Part shown: piece after piece, positions 1 through 8,079 of the stretch
How positions within the stretch are numbered: position 1 is the first letter of the stretch
How the letters are laid out: each line of letters starts with the position of its first letter
NCBI GenBank assembly: GCA_937926185.1
Contig: CALEYM010000452.1
Coordinates: 1 to 13,057 of the forward strand
Source of the DNA: an uncultured Bacteroidota bacterium
GTDB taxonomy: Bacteria > Bacteroidota > Bacteroidia > Chitinophagales > Saprospiraceae
Direction of reading: 5' to 3'
Length of the DNA stretch: 13,057 bases
Program-made: the position numbers and the translations under genes
The notes under the pieces: generated by a model
Databases searched by the model: none
Told to the model about the DNA's origin: nothing
Seen by the model: only the letters and a program-made list of their open reading frames with translations

Positions 1-2930
1 ATATCAATAACTGGAACAACACCTTTTCCGAAAGCGCCGCCGACTACGGCGTGGACGACCCATCGGGTACCAACTGCGCCAACTTTTTCGACTACGACCT
101 CGACGGCGACCTCGACCTGTACGTGGTCAACAATCCGCCCGATGTCAAACTCGTCGATCATACAGACCTCGAACGGCGTCCCGACGGCAGCCTCGTCCGA
201 CGCAACGAACCGCGCGGCGAATTCGATTCCGACCGATTGTACCGGAATAATGGAAACGGGACTTTTACGGACGTCAGCAAACAGGCCGGTATCCACGACC
301 GGGCCTTCGGGCTAAGCAGTATCGTCATGGACTGGAACGGCGACCACTGGCCCGACATTTTTGTCGCCAACGATTTTATTCAGCCCGACTTTCTGTACAT
401 CAACAACCGCAACGGCGCCTTTACAGACCAGGCCGCTAAAAGTTTCCGTCACCTGTCGAATCACACGATGGGTACCGACGTCTCGGACATCAACCTCGAC
501 GGCCTGCCCGATCTGATCGCCCTCGATATGCTGGCGGAGGATTACCAGCGCCAGAAATCGCTGAGCAGTATTATGAAGGAAGAACGCTACCGCCTGCTCG
601 GCAGTTATGGCTACGGTTATCAGCTGATGCGCAATGTGTTGCACCTCAACAACGGCCCTTCCTCCGGCAGCGCGGTGCAAACGCCCACTTTCAGCGAGAT
701 CGGCTGCATGGCGGGTATTTTCCAAACCGACTGGAGCTGGAGCGTGCTCGCTCAGGACTATGACCTCGACGGCTGGCCTGATATCTTCATCACCAACGGT
801 TATCGCAGAGACATTACCGACCTGGATTACATGCAGTTCGTAGGCGACTCGCTCAACAATTTATACAAAGGCGCCCTTCCCAAAGACATGAAATCCATCT
901 ATGAATACCTCGACCTCATACCCTCCGTCAAACTCCGGAATTACATGTACCGGAACAAAGGCGACCTGCAATTTGAAAACAAAACCATTGACTGGGGTTT
1001 TACCGATAAAACCTTCTCCAACGGCGCAGCGTATGCCGACCTCGACAACGACGGTGATCTTGATCTGATCGTGAACAATATCGAAAGCGAAGCCCTGCTC
1101 TACCGCAACACCGCCGCCGACACTAAAAAAGGCGCCTGGCTGCACCTCCGCGTCGAAGGCCCCAAAGGGAACCCAACCGGCGTGGGCGTTCTTGCGCGGG
1201 TGACCGCGGGTGGGCGTACTTTCCAGCAGGAACTTACACCCGTTCGCGGGTTTTATTCCTGCAACGAACCGGCACTTTTTTTCGGTTTAGGTCAAGTGAA
1301 AAATATCGATAAAATAGAAGTGCTGTTTCCGCCCGGCAATAAACTGCTTACGCTGCAAAACCAATCGGTCAATCAACGCCTGCTCGTCAAAGCAAGCGAT
1401 GCCAAACCCGGCGCCCTGCCGCCCCTGGTGCAGTATCATCCGGCGCATTTCAGGGAAATTACCGGCAGCCGGGGCATCGATTTCGTTCATAAAGAAGACG
1501 ATTACCGCGATTTCAACAACGAACGCCTGCTACCCTGGCGCCTGTCCACGCCCGGCCCCGCTATTGCCGCGGGCGACGTGAACGGCGATGGGCTCGGGGA
1601 TTTTTACGTTGGCGGATCCGCCGGCTCGGCGGGTGCGTTATTCATTCAACAGGCCGGCGGCAAATTTGCCCGCGCTTCTGCCGTCACCTGGAATATCGAC
1701 GCCCTGTACGAAGACAGCGGCGCGGCCTTCTTCGATGCCGACGGCGACGGCGACGAGGACCTGTTCGTGGCCAGCGGCGGCAACAGCGCCCCTGCCGGCA
1801 GCGAAAAATACCAACCCCGGCTGTACCTCAACGACGGAAAAGGCAACTTCACCCGGGCCGAAAAAGCGATCCCCACGACCGGCGACAGCGGTTCCGCTGT
1901 CGGGATATTCGATTACGACAATGACGGCGACCCCGATATTTTCCTCGGTGGCTGGTGCGTGCCCGGTGCATACCCCACGACGCCCGGCAGCCACGTGCTG
2001 CGCAATGATTGGAAACTGGAGAGCGGTTTCACGGATGTTACGACACAAATAGCTCCGGATTTTGCCCAATGCGGCATGGTGCGGGCCATCACCTTTGCCG
2101 ATCTGAACGGAGACAAAAAAGCCGAGATGCTCGTCGCCGGCGAATGGATGCCGCTCAGCGTGTTTCAATTCAAAAACGGCAAATTTGAAAACGCCGCGGC
2201 CGCTTTCGGCCTCGACGGCTCGAACGGCTTTTGGCGCAGCCTGACCGCCGCCGATTTCGACGGCGATGGCGACACCGATTTTGTGGCCGGCAACCTGGGT
2301 CTCAATACTCGGCTCACCGCTTCGCGGGAGGCCCCGCTGCACATTTACGCCAAAGATTTTGATAAAAACGGCAGCATGGACCCGCTCATGGCATATACAA
2401 AAGACGGTGTCGAATATCCCCTGGCGCTTCGCGACGTGCTGCTGAAACAACTGCCGGCGCTAAAGAAAAAATTTGTTCGCAACAGACCCTACGCCTACGC
2501 CAGGCTGGAGGATTTATACCCGCGCGCCGAGTTGGAAACGGCCCGGCATTTTACGGCCGGCGAGTTGCGCAGCGCGTATTTTGAAAACCAGGGCGGGAAA
2601 TTTGTGCTAAAACCCCTGCCCAACATGGCCCAGGTGGCGCCGGCCCAGGCCATTCTTGCCACCGACCTGAACGCCGACGGCAAACCGGACCTGATCCTGG
2701 TGGGCAACGACAACGGCCAGCAGGTCGAAACCGGCCCCATCGACGCCGGCAACGGCCTGGCGCTGATCAACGACGGCAAGGGGAATTTCACCCCGCTGCC
2801 GGCTTGCCGGTCGGGCCTGTGGGCAACCCGCGAGGCGCGCTCAGCTAAACTCATCACCCAGGTTAACGGGAAAAAAATACTGCTGGTCGGGAACAATAAT
2901 GATAAAATGCAGGTATTTGAACTGAATTAA
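1..2930 (+). CDS. FG-GAP/VCBS repeat protein with ASPIC/UnbV domain (5' end missing)
   Basis: Large surface or secreted beta-propeller protein, partial at its N-terminus. The reading frame is already open at base 3 and runs without a stop into the GTG at 51, so that GTG is not a credible start; the real start lies before the window. At least eleven calcium-binding-type loops of the form DxDxDGxxD are visible, for example DYDLDGDLDLYVVNN near 90, DLDNDGDLDLIVNN near 1039, DADGDGDEDLFVASG near 1735 and DFDGDGDTDFVAGN near 2254. They form two FG-GAP/VCBS propeller regions on either side of an ASPIC/UnbV domain at about 1131-1392 (motifs VGVLARVTAGG and ELTPVRGFYSCNEP). Such proteins in Bacteroidota are usually about 1,100 residues and exported; with 975 codons present only a modest part is missing. 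The precise ligand is unknown. It is followed after 21 bp by the vWA gene in the same frame, with no obvious functional link. Confidence 0.93.
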   Translation, partial: INNWNNTFSESAADYGVDDPSGTNCANFFDYDLDGDLDLYVVNNPPDVKLVDHTDLERRPDGSLVRRNEPRGEFDSDRLYRNNGNGTFTDVSKQAGIHDRAFGLSSIVMDWNGDHWPDIFVANDFIQPDFLYINNRNGAFTDQAAKSFRHLSNHTMGTDVSDINLDGLPDLIALDMLAEDYQRQKSLSSIMKEERYRLLGSYGYGYQLMRNVLHLNNGPSSGSAVQTPTFSEIGCMAGIFQTDWSWSVLAQDYDLDGWPDIFITNGYRRDITDLDYMQFVGDSLNNLYKGALPKDMKSIYEYLDLIPSVKLRNYMYRNKGDLQFENKTIDWGFTDKTFSNGAAYADLDNDGDLDLIVNNIESEALLYRNTAADTKKGAWLHLRVEGPKGNPTGVGVLARVTAGGRTFQQELTPVRGFYSCNEPALFFGLGQVKNIDKIEVLFPPGNKLLTLQNQSVNQRLLVKASDAKPGALPPLVQYHPAHFREITGSRGIDFVHKEDDYRDFNNERLLPWRLSTPGPAIAAGDVNGDGLGDFYVGGSAGSAGALFIQQAGGKFARASAVTWNIDALYEDSGAAFFDADGDGDEDLFVASGGNSAPAGSEKYQPRLYLNDGKGNFTRAEKAIPTTGDSGSAVGIFDYDNDGDPDIFLGGWCVPGAYPTTPGSHVLRNDWKLESGFTDVTTQIAPDFAQCGMVRAITFADLNGDKKAEMLVAGEWMPLSVFQFKNGKFENAAAAFGLDGSNGFWRSLTAADFDGDGDTDFVAGNLGLNTRLTASREAPLHIYAKDFDKNGSMDPLMAYTKDGVEYPLALRDVLLKQLPALKKKFVRNRPYAYARLEDLYPRAELETARHFTAGELRSAYFENQGGKFVLKPLPNMAQVAPAQAILATDLNADGKPDLILVGNDNGQQVETGPIDAGNGLALINDGKGNFTPLPACRSGLWATREARSAKLITQVNGKKILLVGNNNDKMQVFELN

Positions 2931-2971
2931 TGTGGTCAATGTGTTTTAAATGTGGTCAATGTGGTCAATAA
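2931..2971. repeat. Left array of the 9-bp repeat GTGGTCAAT
   Basis: Three exact copies of GTGGTCAAT lie at 2932-2940, 2952-2960 and 2961-2969; the last two are head-to-tail, and the first is separated from them by GTGTTTTAAAT. The array begins immediately after the stop codon of the FG-GAP gene and contains the start region of the vWA gene. Bases 2949-2971 are the perfect reverse complement of 5345-5367 (23 bp). Function unknown; it could be a dispersed intergenic repeat of this genome, a regulatory element or a recombination site. Confidence 0.9.
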
Positions 2972-5351
2972 CATCGAAAAAACGGCCATCGATTATTTTG
3001 TCTCTTCTCCGTACTATTTCTGGCGCTGGTCAGAAGATGCTGAGGCGGTGGAATGGAAAGGAGGGGAGACGATATGTTACACGGCGGATTTGCTGAACGT
3101 GCTGCGCGGGCTTACCGATACCGGCCTGCCTCCCTTGGGCACGGTATTGCTCCTGCTGGCAGCCTGCCAGGACAAGGAAGACAAGATCAATATGGAGGCG
3201 CACCTGCGCAGGCTGGCCGATGTGTCGCACACCCAGTTTGGCCGCACCTTCCGGATTTATCCCCTGGCGCGTACGATGCTCCGGCAAATACGGGAATTGC
3301 CCGCCGATTTGCGCACGGGAACGGCGCGCATACACCTGATCCGTGAAATCTTGGACAACGAAGGCGCCCGTACCCGGGCCATTCAGGTACCGCCTGACCA
3401 AGTACGCGCGGTGCTCGATGAATTTTTCAGTGGCAGGATTGAGGAAGCCGTTTTCCGGGAGCGTCCAGCGTCTCATGGGCAGTTTTTGCTCCTGGAGATC
3501 ATCCCGCTGGCTTTTGCCTGTCGCAAATTTCCCGACGCAGCCAGCCTGGAACGACACCTGCGCGGGGGCCAGCCGGAACCGCCTCTGCCAGTGGAACTGC
3601 CCCTGCCTGAACCGGAATCCATCGATCTGCTGGACGAACTGGAAAAAGACCCCCAAACCCAGGGCTTGGCCCGGCTGTCCCGCCGCTTGCTGGCCGCGCT
3701 GAACATCCCCATGCACGCCCGCGGCGCGAGCGATTTGCCCATCGGCGGCGTAGCAGATATTTCGAACCGGGGCGATTTCGACCGGCTGCTGCTGAGCGAA
3801 CTGGCGCACGACGACCATACCCTGACCGCCCGGCTGGTAAACAACGAGGCGCTCTTCCTCCGCCGGGAAGAACCGCCCGCCAATCTGGACCGCCAGCGTA
3901 TCATCCTGCTGGATACCACCCTGAAAATGTGGGGCGTACAGCGGGTGTTCGCCCTGTCGGCGGCCCTGGCAGTGGCGCGCAACAACCATCACGTGACAGC
4001 CGTCAGGGCTTTTACCCTGGATGGCAAGGAGACCGCCGAAGCTGACATGAGCAACAAAACAGGCATTCTCGATGCAATGGGCCGGCTCGACAGCGCCCTG
4101 CATTGCGGGGAGGCCCTGACCCGTTTTTTTGCAAAAACGCCGCGGGCAGAGCAGGAAGACTATATCCTGATCAGCGATGCGGACGCTATGCGCGGCGAAA
4201 GTTTTCAGGCCTCGCTTGCCGCCTCGCGCGAGCGCCTGCGTTTTTTGATCGTGCTGCACCGCGACGGGTCGCTGGAATTTTATGAATTCATACAAGGCCG
4301 GGGCAAACTGATCGGCAAGCCAAAATTCGACCTGGAGGAATTGTTGTTCCCGTCTTATAAATCGCAACGGGAAGCGGCCCCACCTGCCAGGAAAGAACGT
4401 TTGCCGCTCTTTTTTACCCAAAAACCCGGCCCGCTCTTTTTCCCGCTAACCGCCGTTCAACTCAACCGGCACAACACCTTTTTCGACCGGGAACGCGGCG
4501 TGGCAGTCGTCACCAACCACCAGCGGGTGTTATATTGGCCGGACCTACACGGCGGCGCGCTGGAACTGGCGCCGTTTATCGAATCGGGCCGGTATTGCGG
4601 CGGTTTTGGCAACAACGGGGAGCTATTTATCCTCGTGCAATCCACAGAAGAGAAAAACCTGCGTTTATACAAATTCGATATTACGGGCCAATTCACACAA
4701 ACCCTTTTTGAGAAAGGCTTTGAGGGGATTACCGGTATCGCTTTCGACCCCGATATGTTTTACATCGCCACGCAGGATGGCGGCATCCGGATGATCGATG
4801 CGGCAAGGGGACGGATGGTTGCGCTCGATCCATCCTGGGAGTATGCTTTTAAAAACGATAAGCGCCGGGGCGATAGCCTGAAATTTGCTGAAATCAAACA
4901 TTTCATCCGGCACAACTATTCCACCATTCAGCGGGTGAAAAGTATCTTTATCACCCCGTCCGGCGAGTTGGCCGCCGACAGTCACTATCTTCGTTTATTC
5001 GACGGAGGCAATATGAAATGGACGCCGGGTATGGCGCCGGAACCGCCGAACGTGGAAAGCAGCGTACTGATGGCAAACCCCCACAGCCTGCTGTATGAAC
5101 GGGCCTGGCCGGATGGCAGCCGCGCTATCGCGGATGCGCGCGGTTTTCTGCACCTTTGTCCTGCCGATACCCGCAAACCTGAAATAACCCTTGTGCTGAT
5201 CGCCGACACCATGACCGCCGCCTGGGCATCGGACGGCGCAGCCTGCGGCAATGAACATTTTTTGAATGTCCCGGGTAATCAACATGTTCCCGTATTTGAT
5301 TTTTATCATAAATATATAAAAGCGTTTATAGAGAATGTGGTCAATTATTGA
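2952..5351 (+). CDS. vWA-beta-propeller protein of a MoxR-vWA-bpX ternary-type system
   Basis: A 799-residue protein with no signal peptide or membrane segment, so probably cytosolic. Residues about 8-200 are a mainly helical N-terminal region (motif LPPLGTVLLLLAAC near 59-72), possibly a bpX0-type domain. A linker and the motif GGVADISNRGDFDRLLLSEL (265-284) lead into a vWA-like domain at about 315-465: DTTLKMWG at 321-328, then VQRVFALSAALA, and ILISDAD at 405-411. Residues about 490-799 look like beta-propeller blades ending in FDFYHKYIKAF. This order, and the WGVxRVFA-type signature, match vWA proteins of the MoxR-vWA-beta-propeller ternary systems; the family call is from memory, not a search. 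In those systems the vWA protein is thought to link a MoxR AAA+ ATPase to substrate-recognising propeller proteins. The metal site looks degenerate (DxTxK instead of DxSxS). The start is a GTG inside the repeat array; GTG 2961 is an alternative, and no ATG exists near the conserved N-terminus. Probably co-transcribed with the gene at 5383. Confidence 0.85.
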   Translation: MVNVVNNIEKTAIDYFVSSPYYFWRWSEDAEAVEWKGGETICYTADLLNVLRGLTDTGLPPLGTVLLLLAACQDKEDKINMEAHLRRLADVSHTQFGRTFRIYPLARTMLRQIRELPADLRTGTARIHLIREILDNEGARTRAIQVPPDQVRAVLDEFFSGRIEEAVFRERPASHGQFLLLEIIPLAFACRKFPDAASLERHLRGGQPEPPLPVELPLPEPESIDLLDELEKDPQTQGLARLSRRLLAALNIPMHARGASDLPIGGVADISNRGDFDRLLLSELAHDDHTLTARLVNNEALFLRREEPPANLDRQRIILLDTTLKMWGVQRVFALSAALAVARNNHHVTAVRAFTLDGKETAEADMSNKTGILDAMGRLDSALHCGEALTRFFAKTPRAEQEDYILISDADAMRGESFQASLAASRERLRFLIVLHRDGSLEFYEFIQGRGKLIGKPKFDLEELLFPSYKSQREAAPPARKERLPLFFTQKPGPLFFPLTAVQLNRHNTFFDRERGVAVVTNHQRVLYWPDLHGGALELAPFIESGRYCGGFGNNGELFILVQSTEEKNLRLYKFDITGQFTQTLFEKGFEGITGIAFDPDMFYIATQDGGIRMIDAARGRMVALDPSWEYAFKNDKRRGDSLKFAEIKHFIRHNYSTIQRVKSIFITPSGELAADSHYLRLFDGGNMKWTPGMAPEPPNVESSVLMANPHSLLYERAWPDGSRAIADARGFLHLCPADTRKPEITLVLIADTMTAAWASDGAACGNEHFLNVPGNQHVPVFDFYHKYIKAFIENVVNY

Positions 5352-5376
5352 CCACATTGACCACATTGACCACATT
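5334..5376. repeat. Right array of the 9-bp repeat, with palindrome
   Basis: One copy of GTGGTCAAT (5337-5345) in + orientation is followed by three exact head-to-tail copies of its reverse complement ATTGACCAC (5347-5355, 5356-5364, 5365-5373). The junction makes a perfect palindrome with 12-bp arms (5334-5345 and 5347-5358) around one central base. The stop codon of the vWA gene (5349-5351) is inside the palindrome, and the ATG of the next gene follows at 5383. In RNA this would form a hairpin of about ten pairs, or alternative hairpins with the later copies. There is no T-run after it, so it is not a classic intrinsic terminator. Confidence 0.9.
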
Positions 5377-5382
5377 ATAAAA

Positions 5383-8064
5383 ATGGAACTCAAACTCACC
5401 TGGTCCGAAACCGCCCGCCATCCGGTAGCGGCGGCATTCATAGCGGGCTCCCTGCCGGAACAATGGCTGGCGGAGATCAATCGCTGGGGTATCCCGTTTT
5501 CGGAACTGGATTGCTACGCACTGCCTGAATCGCTGCGTTTGGTGCAGGCGGCGGGTTTACTGGTGGTGTTTAAAAACGCCGGCGGGGCGGCCAAACCCGA
5601 TCTCAAAGACCCTTACGCCAGGGTAGGGGAGCGGCTTTTCATCCCCCTGCATGCGGAAATACTCCCGGAAATCGGGGCGGATGAATGGCTAAAGTTGCTC
5701 AGTTGGGACGTGCAGGTGTTGCACCCCGTTATCGGCCTGGTGGGTTTCAACGCCGCCGACCGGCTGAACGCCGCCATGATGCTGGCTGAAAGTCCGGCAG
5801 CCGGAACCGACTGGAGCAAAGCCAGCCGGGGCCTGCCGGCCAAACCCGCCCTGCAATACATCGAAGTGCATCGCCCACGACCGGAAGACATCATCTCCTC
5901 GATCCGCGAAGATTTAGGCGCCCGTCCGCTCCGGGATATTCCAAAAGAAGAAGATGATGAACCGACACCGCTCCAGCAGGCGCTCGACCGGGCAAAAAGA
6001 GGCCTGATAAAAGGTACCCTCAATGCCCTGGACAAACTGGGCGAAACCCCGGCGAAGCCCGGCCAGGGCTCCAACTGGCTTGGCCGGCTCCAGGAATGGC
6101 TCGAACGCAACCTCGAAGAACTGGAACGCCGGCGCAACAACGAACTGCAGCGCCTGGTCAATCTCTTTGATAAAAACAGCGACGAGGCGCTCAAATACGC
6201 CATCCCGCTGGATGACAACTACGCGGGCCGCGGAACGGCGCCCCCGACCTGGAAACTGGGGCCGCGCAGCACCAGCTTCGACCTGAGCCGCATCGGTGGC
6301 GGCAGCGCTGCCGATACCTGGGATGCCAGCGCCTACTACAACGATTTGCGCGCGCAATACCACAGAGCCGCCCAGGAAGCCATCCAAAAGGGCGATGTCC
6401 GCAAAGCGGCTTATATCTACGCGCACCTGCTCAGCGATTTTCATTTGGCCGCCAGTGCGCTGAAGCGGGGCGGTTTTTATCAGGAGGCGGCAGTTTTATA
6501 TAAAGACCACCTGAAAAACCTGCCGGCTGCCGCCGAATGTCTGGAACTGGGGGGCTTTTACCAGGAAGCCGCGGAAATGTACGCCGAACTGAAACGTTAC
6601 GAAAAAGCGGGCGACCTGTACGCGCAAATCGAACGCCCGGAAAAAGCCGCCGGGTTTTATCAAAAAAGCCTCGACGTGGCCCTGAAAAGCGAAGACTACC
6701 TCGACGGCGCCCGCATTGCCGGCGAAAAGCTGCGGCAAGCCGACCGCGCCAACCAGATTTTGTTGCAGGGCTGGCTGGGTAAAAAGCAGGCGGAGCCTTG
6801 CCTCAAACAATACTTCGAGCGCTTGCAGGGGACCGAACCGGACCAGCTACCCAGGCGTATAAACGAGATATTCGAACGCCAAACGCCACCGGCCAAACGA
6901 TCCCTGTTTCTGAACGTGCTGCTTCACCTGAACAACCGTTTTCAGAAACCCGAAATTCAGGACGTCTCCCGGCAGATCGCCTGGGAAATCGCCGGCGAGG
7001 CTGCCGGCCGCGGCGACCTGCTGCCGCTGAAAACACTGCCGAAGTTTTTACCCGCCGACCGGCTCATCGCCGGCGATACAAGCCGTTTTATCCACCAGGG
7101 GAAAAAGACCGTCGCACACGGGCAGGCCCATAACCGCATACAACTGGACGGCAATATCCTTTGGCTGAGCGCGGCTACCTGGCGCAACCAGTTCCTGGTA
7201 GCCGGCCTCAAAAACGGCCGCCTGCAACTGGCCCGCGGCAACTGGTACGGCCACGTGGAATACTACGCCTGGGAAGAACCGGTGTACGACAATCCCAAAC
7301 CCGTCTTTGTGCTGAACCAGCAGGAAAGCCAGTTCGTCTTTATCCGTTGCGCCAACCGGACAGCCCTGCACGCCATCACGCTGCAGAAGGGCCAGCATTT
7401 TGACACGCACCTGAGCGTCGGCTCGTCATCCTGGCTGCCCACAAACGACCTGGGCCTATGGATCGGTTACGACGATAAGGTAACCGCGCTGGTGAACTCC
7501 ATTGGAAAACTGGAACTGCGATTTTTCGATATTGCCGGCAACCCGGAACGGGCGGCGCTTTGTTCCGTTACAGGCAAGGACTTGATACCTGCGCCGTATG
7601 GCAATGCTTTCCCGGGTCTGATCGCGCATGGCGACCGGTTTTACACTTTCATGGAAAATGCCCTGTTGCGGATTGACGACAAAGGCAAAACGGAGGTACA
7701 CAACACCCACTGGCGCATCCGCCAGTTATGCCTTGCAGAAGGTCAACCGAACCTGCAACTGGTGGCGTTGACGGACAACGGCTGTGCACTGATCCGGCCG
7801 GATTTCGACGAGGAAATCCGGGAAACGGACTTTTTTGCCCGCAACTTCACGCCGGTTGCCGGTACCTTCCTGCCCGGCGGTAATTTCGTAGCCGTGGCGC
7901 ACGATGCGGTCAATCTGTTCCGCATCGACAACGGGGGCGCCGCGTTTGTCAAAACCATTGAAAGCGGCGAAGGCGCGCGCCGGGTGGCCGTGCTGCCCGC
8001 CGGCCAGCGCGACCGCTGCGCGGTGGTGTACGCGTCGGGGGAGATACGGGTGTATGAGGTATAA
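5383..8064 (+). CDS. bpX-type protein with TPR-like repeats and C-terminal beta-propeller
   Basis: An 893-residue protein from the ATG at 5383. An upstream in-frame ATG at 5335 would only add 16 residues (WSIIDHIDHIDHI-type) encoded by the 9-bp repeat array, so it is unlikely. Residues 1-135 form a compact N-terminal domain ending in VIGLVGFNAADRL (116-128). A charged helical stretch at about 230-262 (RLQEWLERNLEELERRRNNE) may be a coiled coil. The segment YAIPLDDNYAGRGTAPP (272-288) and GGGSAADTWD (305-314) precede TPR-like helices at about 320-480, with the octamer GGFYQEAA occurring twice (363-370 and 390-397) plus EKAGDLY (407-413). Residues about 580-893 are beta-propeller-like. This architecture matches bpX-family proteins of MoxR-vWA-beta-propeller ternary systems, where the propeller and repeats probably recognise a target; the bpX subfamily number cannot be assigned by eye. 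It lies 31 bp after the vWA gene, likely in one operon. No signal peptide. Confidence 0.85.
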   Translation: MELKLTWSETARHPVAAAFIAGSLPEQWLAEINRWGIPFSELDCYALPESLRLVQAAGLLVVFKNAGGAAKPDLKDPYARVGERLFIPLHAEILPEIGADEWLKLLSWDVQVLHPVIGLVGFNAADRLNAAMMLAESPAAGTDWSKASRGLPAKPALQYIEVHRPRPEDIISSIREDLGARPLRDIPKEEDDEPTPLQQALDRAKRGLIKGTLNALDKLGETPAKPGQGSNWLGRLQEWLERNLEELERRRNNELQRLVNLFDKNSDEALKYAIPLDDNYAGRGTAPPTWKLGPRSTSFDLSRIGGGSAADTWDASAYYNDLRAQYHRAAQEAIQKGDVRKAAYIYAHLLSDFHLAASALKRGGFYQEAAVLYKDHLKNLPAAAECLELGGFYQEAAEMYAELKRYEKAGDLYAQIERPEKAAGFYQKSLDVALKSEDYLDGARIAGEKLRQADRANQILLQGWLGKKQAEPCLKQYFERLQGTEPDQLPRRINEIFERQTPPAKRSLFLNVLLHLNNRFQKPEIQDVSRQIAWEIAGEAAGRGDLLPLKTLPKFLPADRLIAGDTSRFIHQGKKTVAHGQAHNRIQLDGNILWLSAATWRNQFLVAGLKNGRLQLARGNWYGHVEYYAWEEPVYDNPKPVFVLNQQESQFVFIRCANRTALHAITLQKGQHFDTHLSVGSSSWLPTNDLGLWIGYDDKVTALVNSIGKLELRFFDIAGNPERAALCSVTGKDLIPAPYGNAFPGLIAHGDRFYTFMENALLRIDDKGKTEVHNTHWRIRQLCLAEGQPNLQLVALTDNGCALIRPDFDEEIRETDFFARNFTPVAGTFLPGGNFVAVAHDAVNLFRIDNGGAAFVKTIESGEGARRVAVLPAGQRDRCAVVYASGEIRVYEV

Positions 8065-8079
8065 AGAAACTATCGTTAT

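Noticed and set aside
123..131. GTGGTCAAC, one base off the 9-bp repeat
   Set aside because: Single imperfect copy inside an FG-GAP loop coding for Val-Val-Asn; no array or flanking similarity, so coincidence.
1638..2450. 270-codon minus-strand frame within the FG-GAP gene
   Set aside because: Val/Ala-rich mirror of the DxDGD repeats on the opposite strand; no independent evidence.
3030..4421. Long open frame on the minus strand (463 codons) opposite the vWA gene
   Set aside because: Its translation is low-complexity and Gln/Arg-rich with no recognisable domain, while the + frame carries clear conserved motifs. It is an antisense shadow typical of GC-rich coding DNA.
5335..5382. ATG at 5335 as the start of the bpX protein
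   Set aside because: It would add only repeat-encoded residues and overlap the vWA gene; the ATG at 5383 fits the start of the conserved domain.
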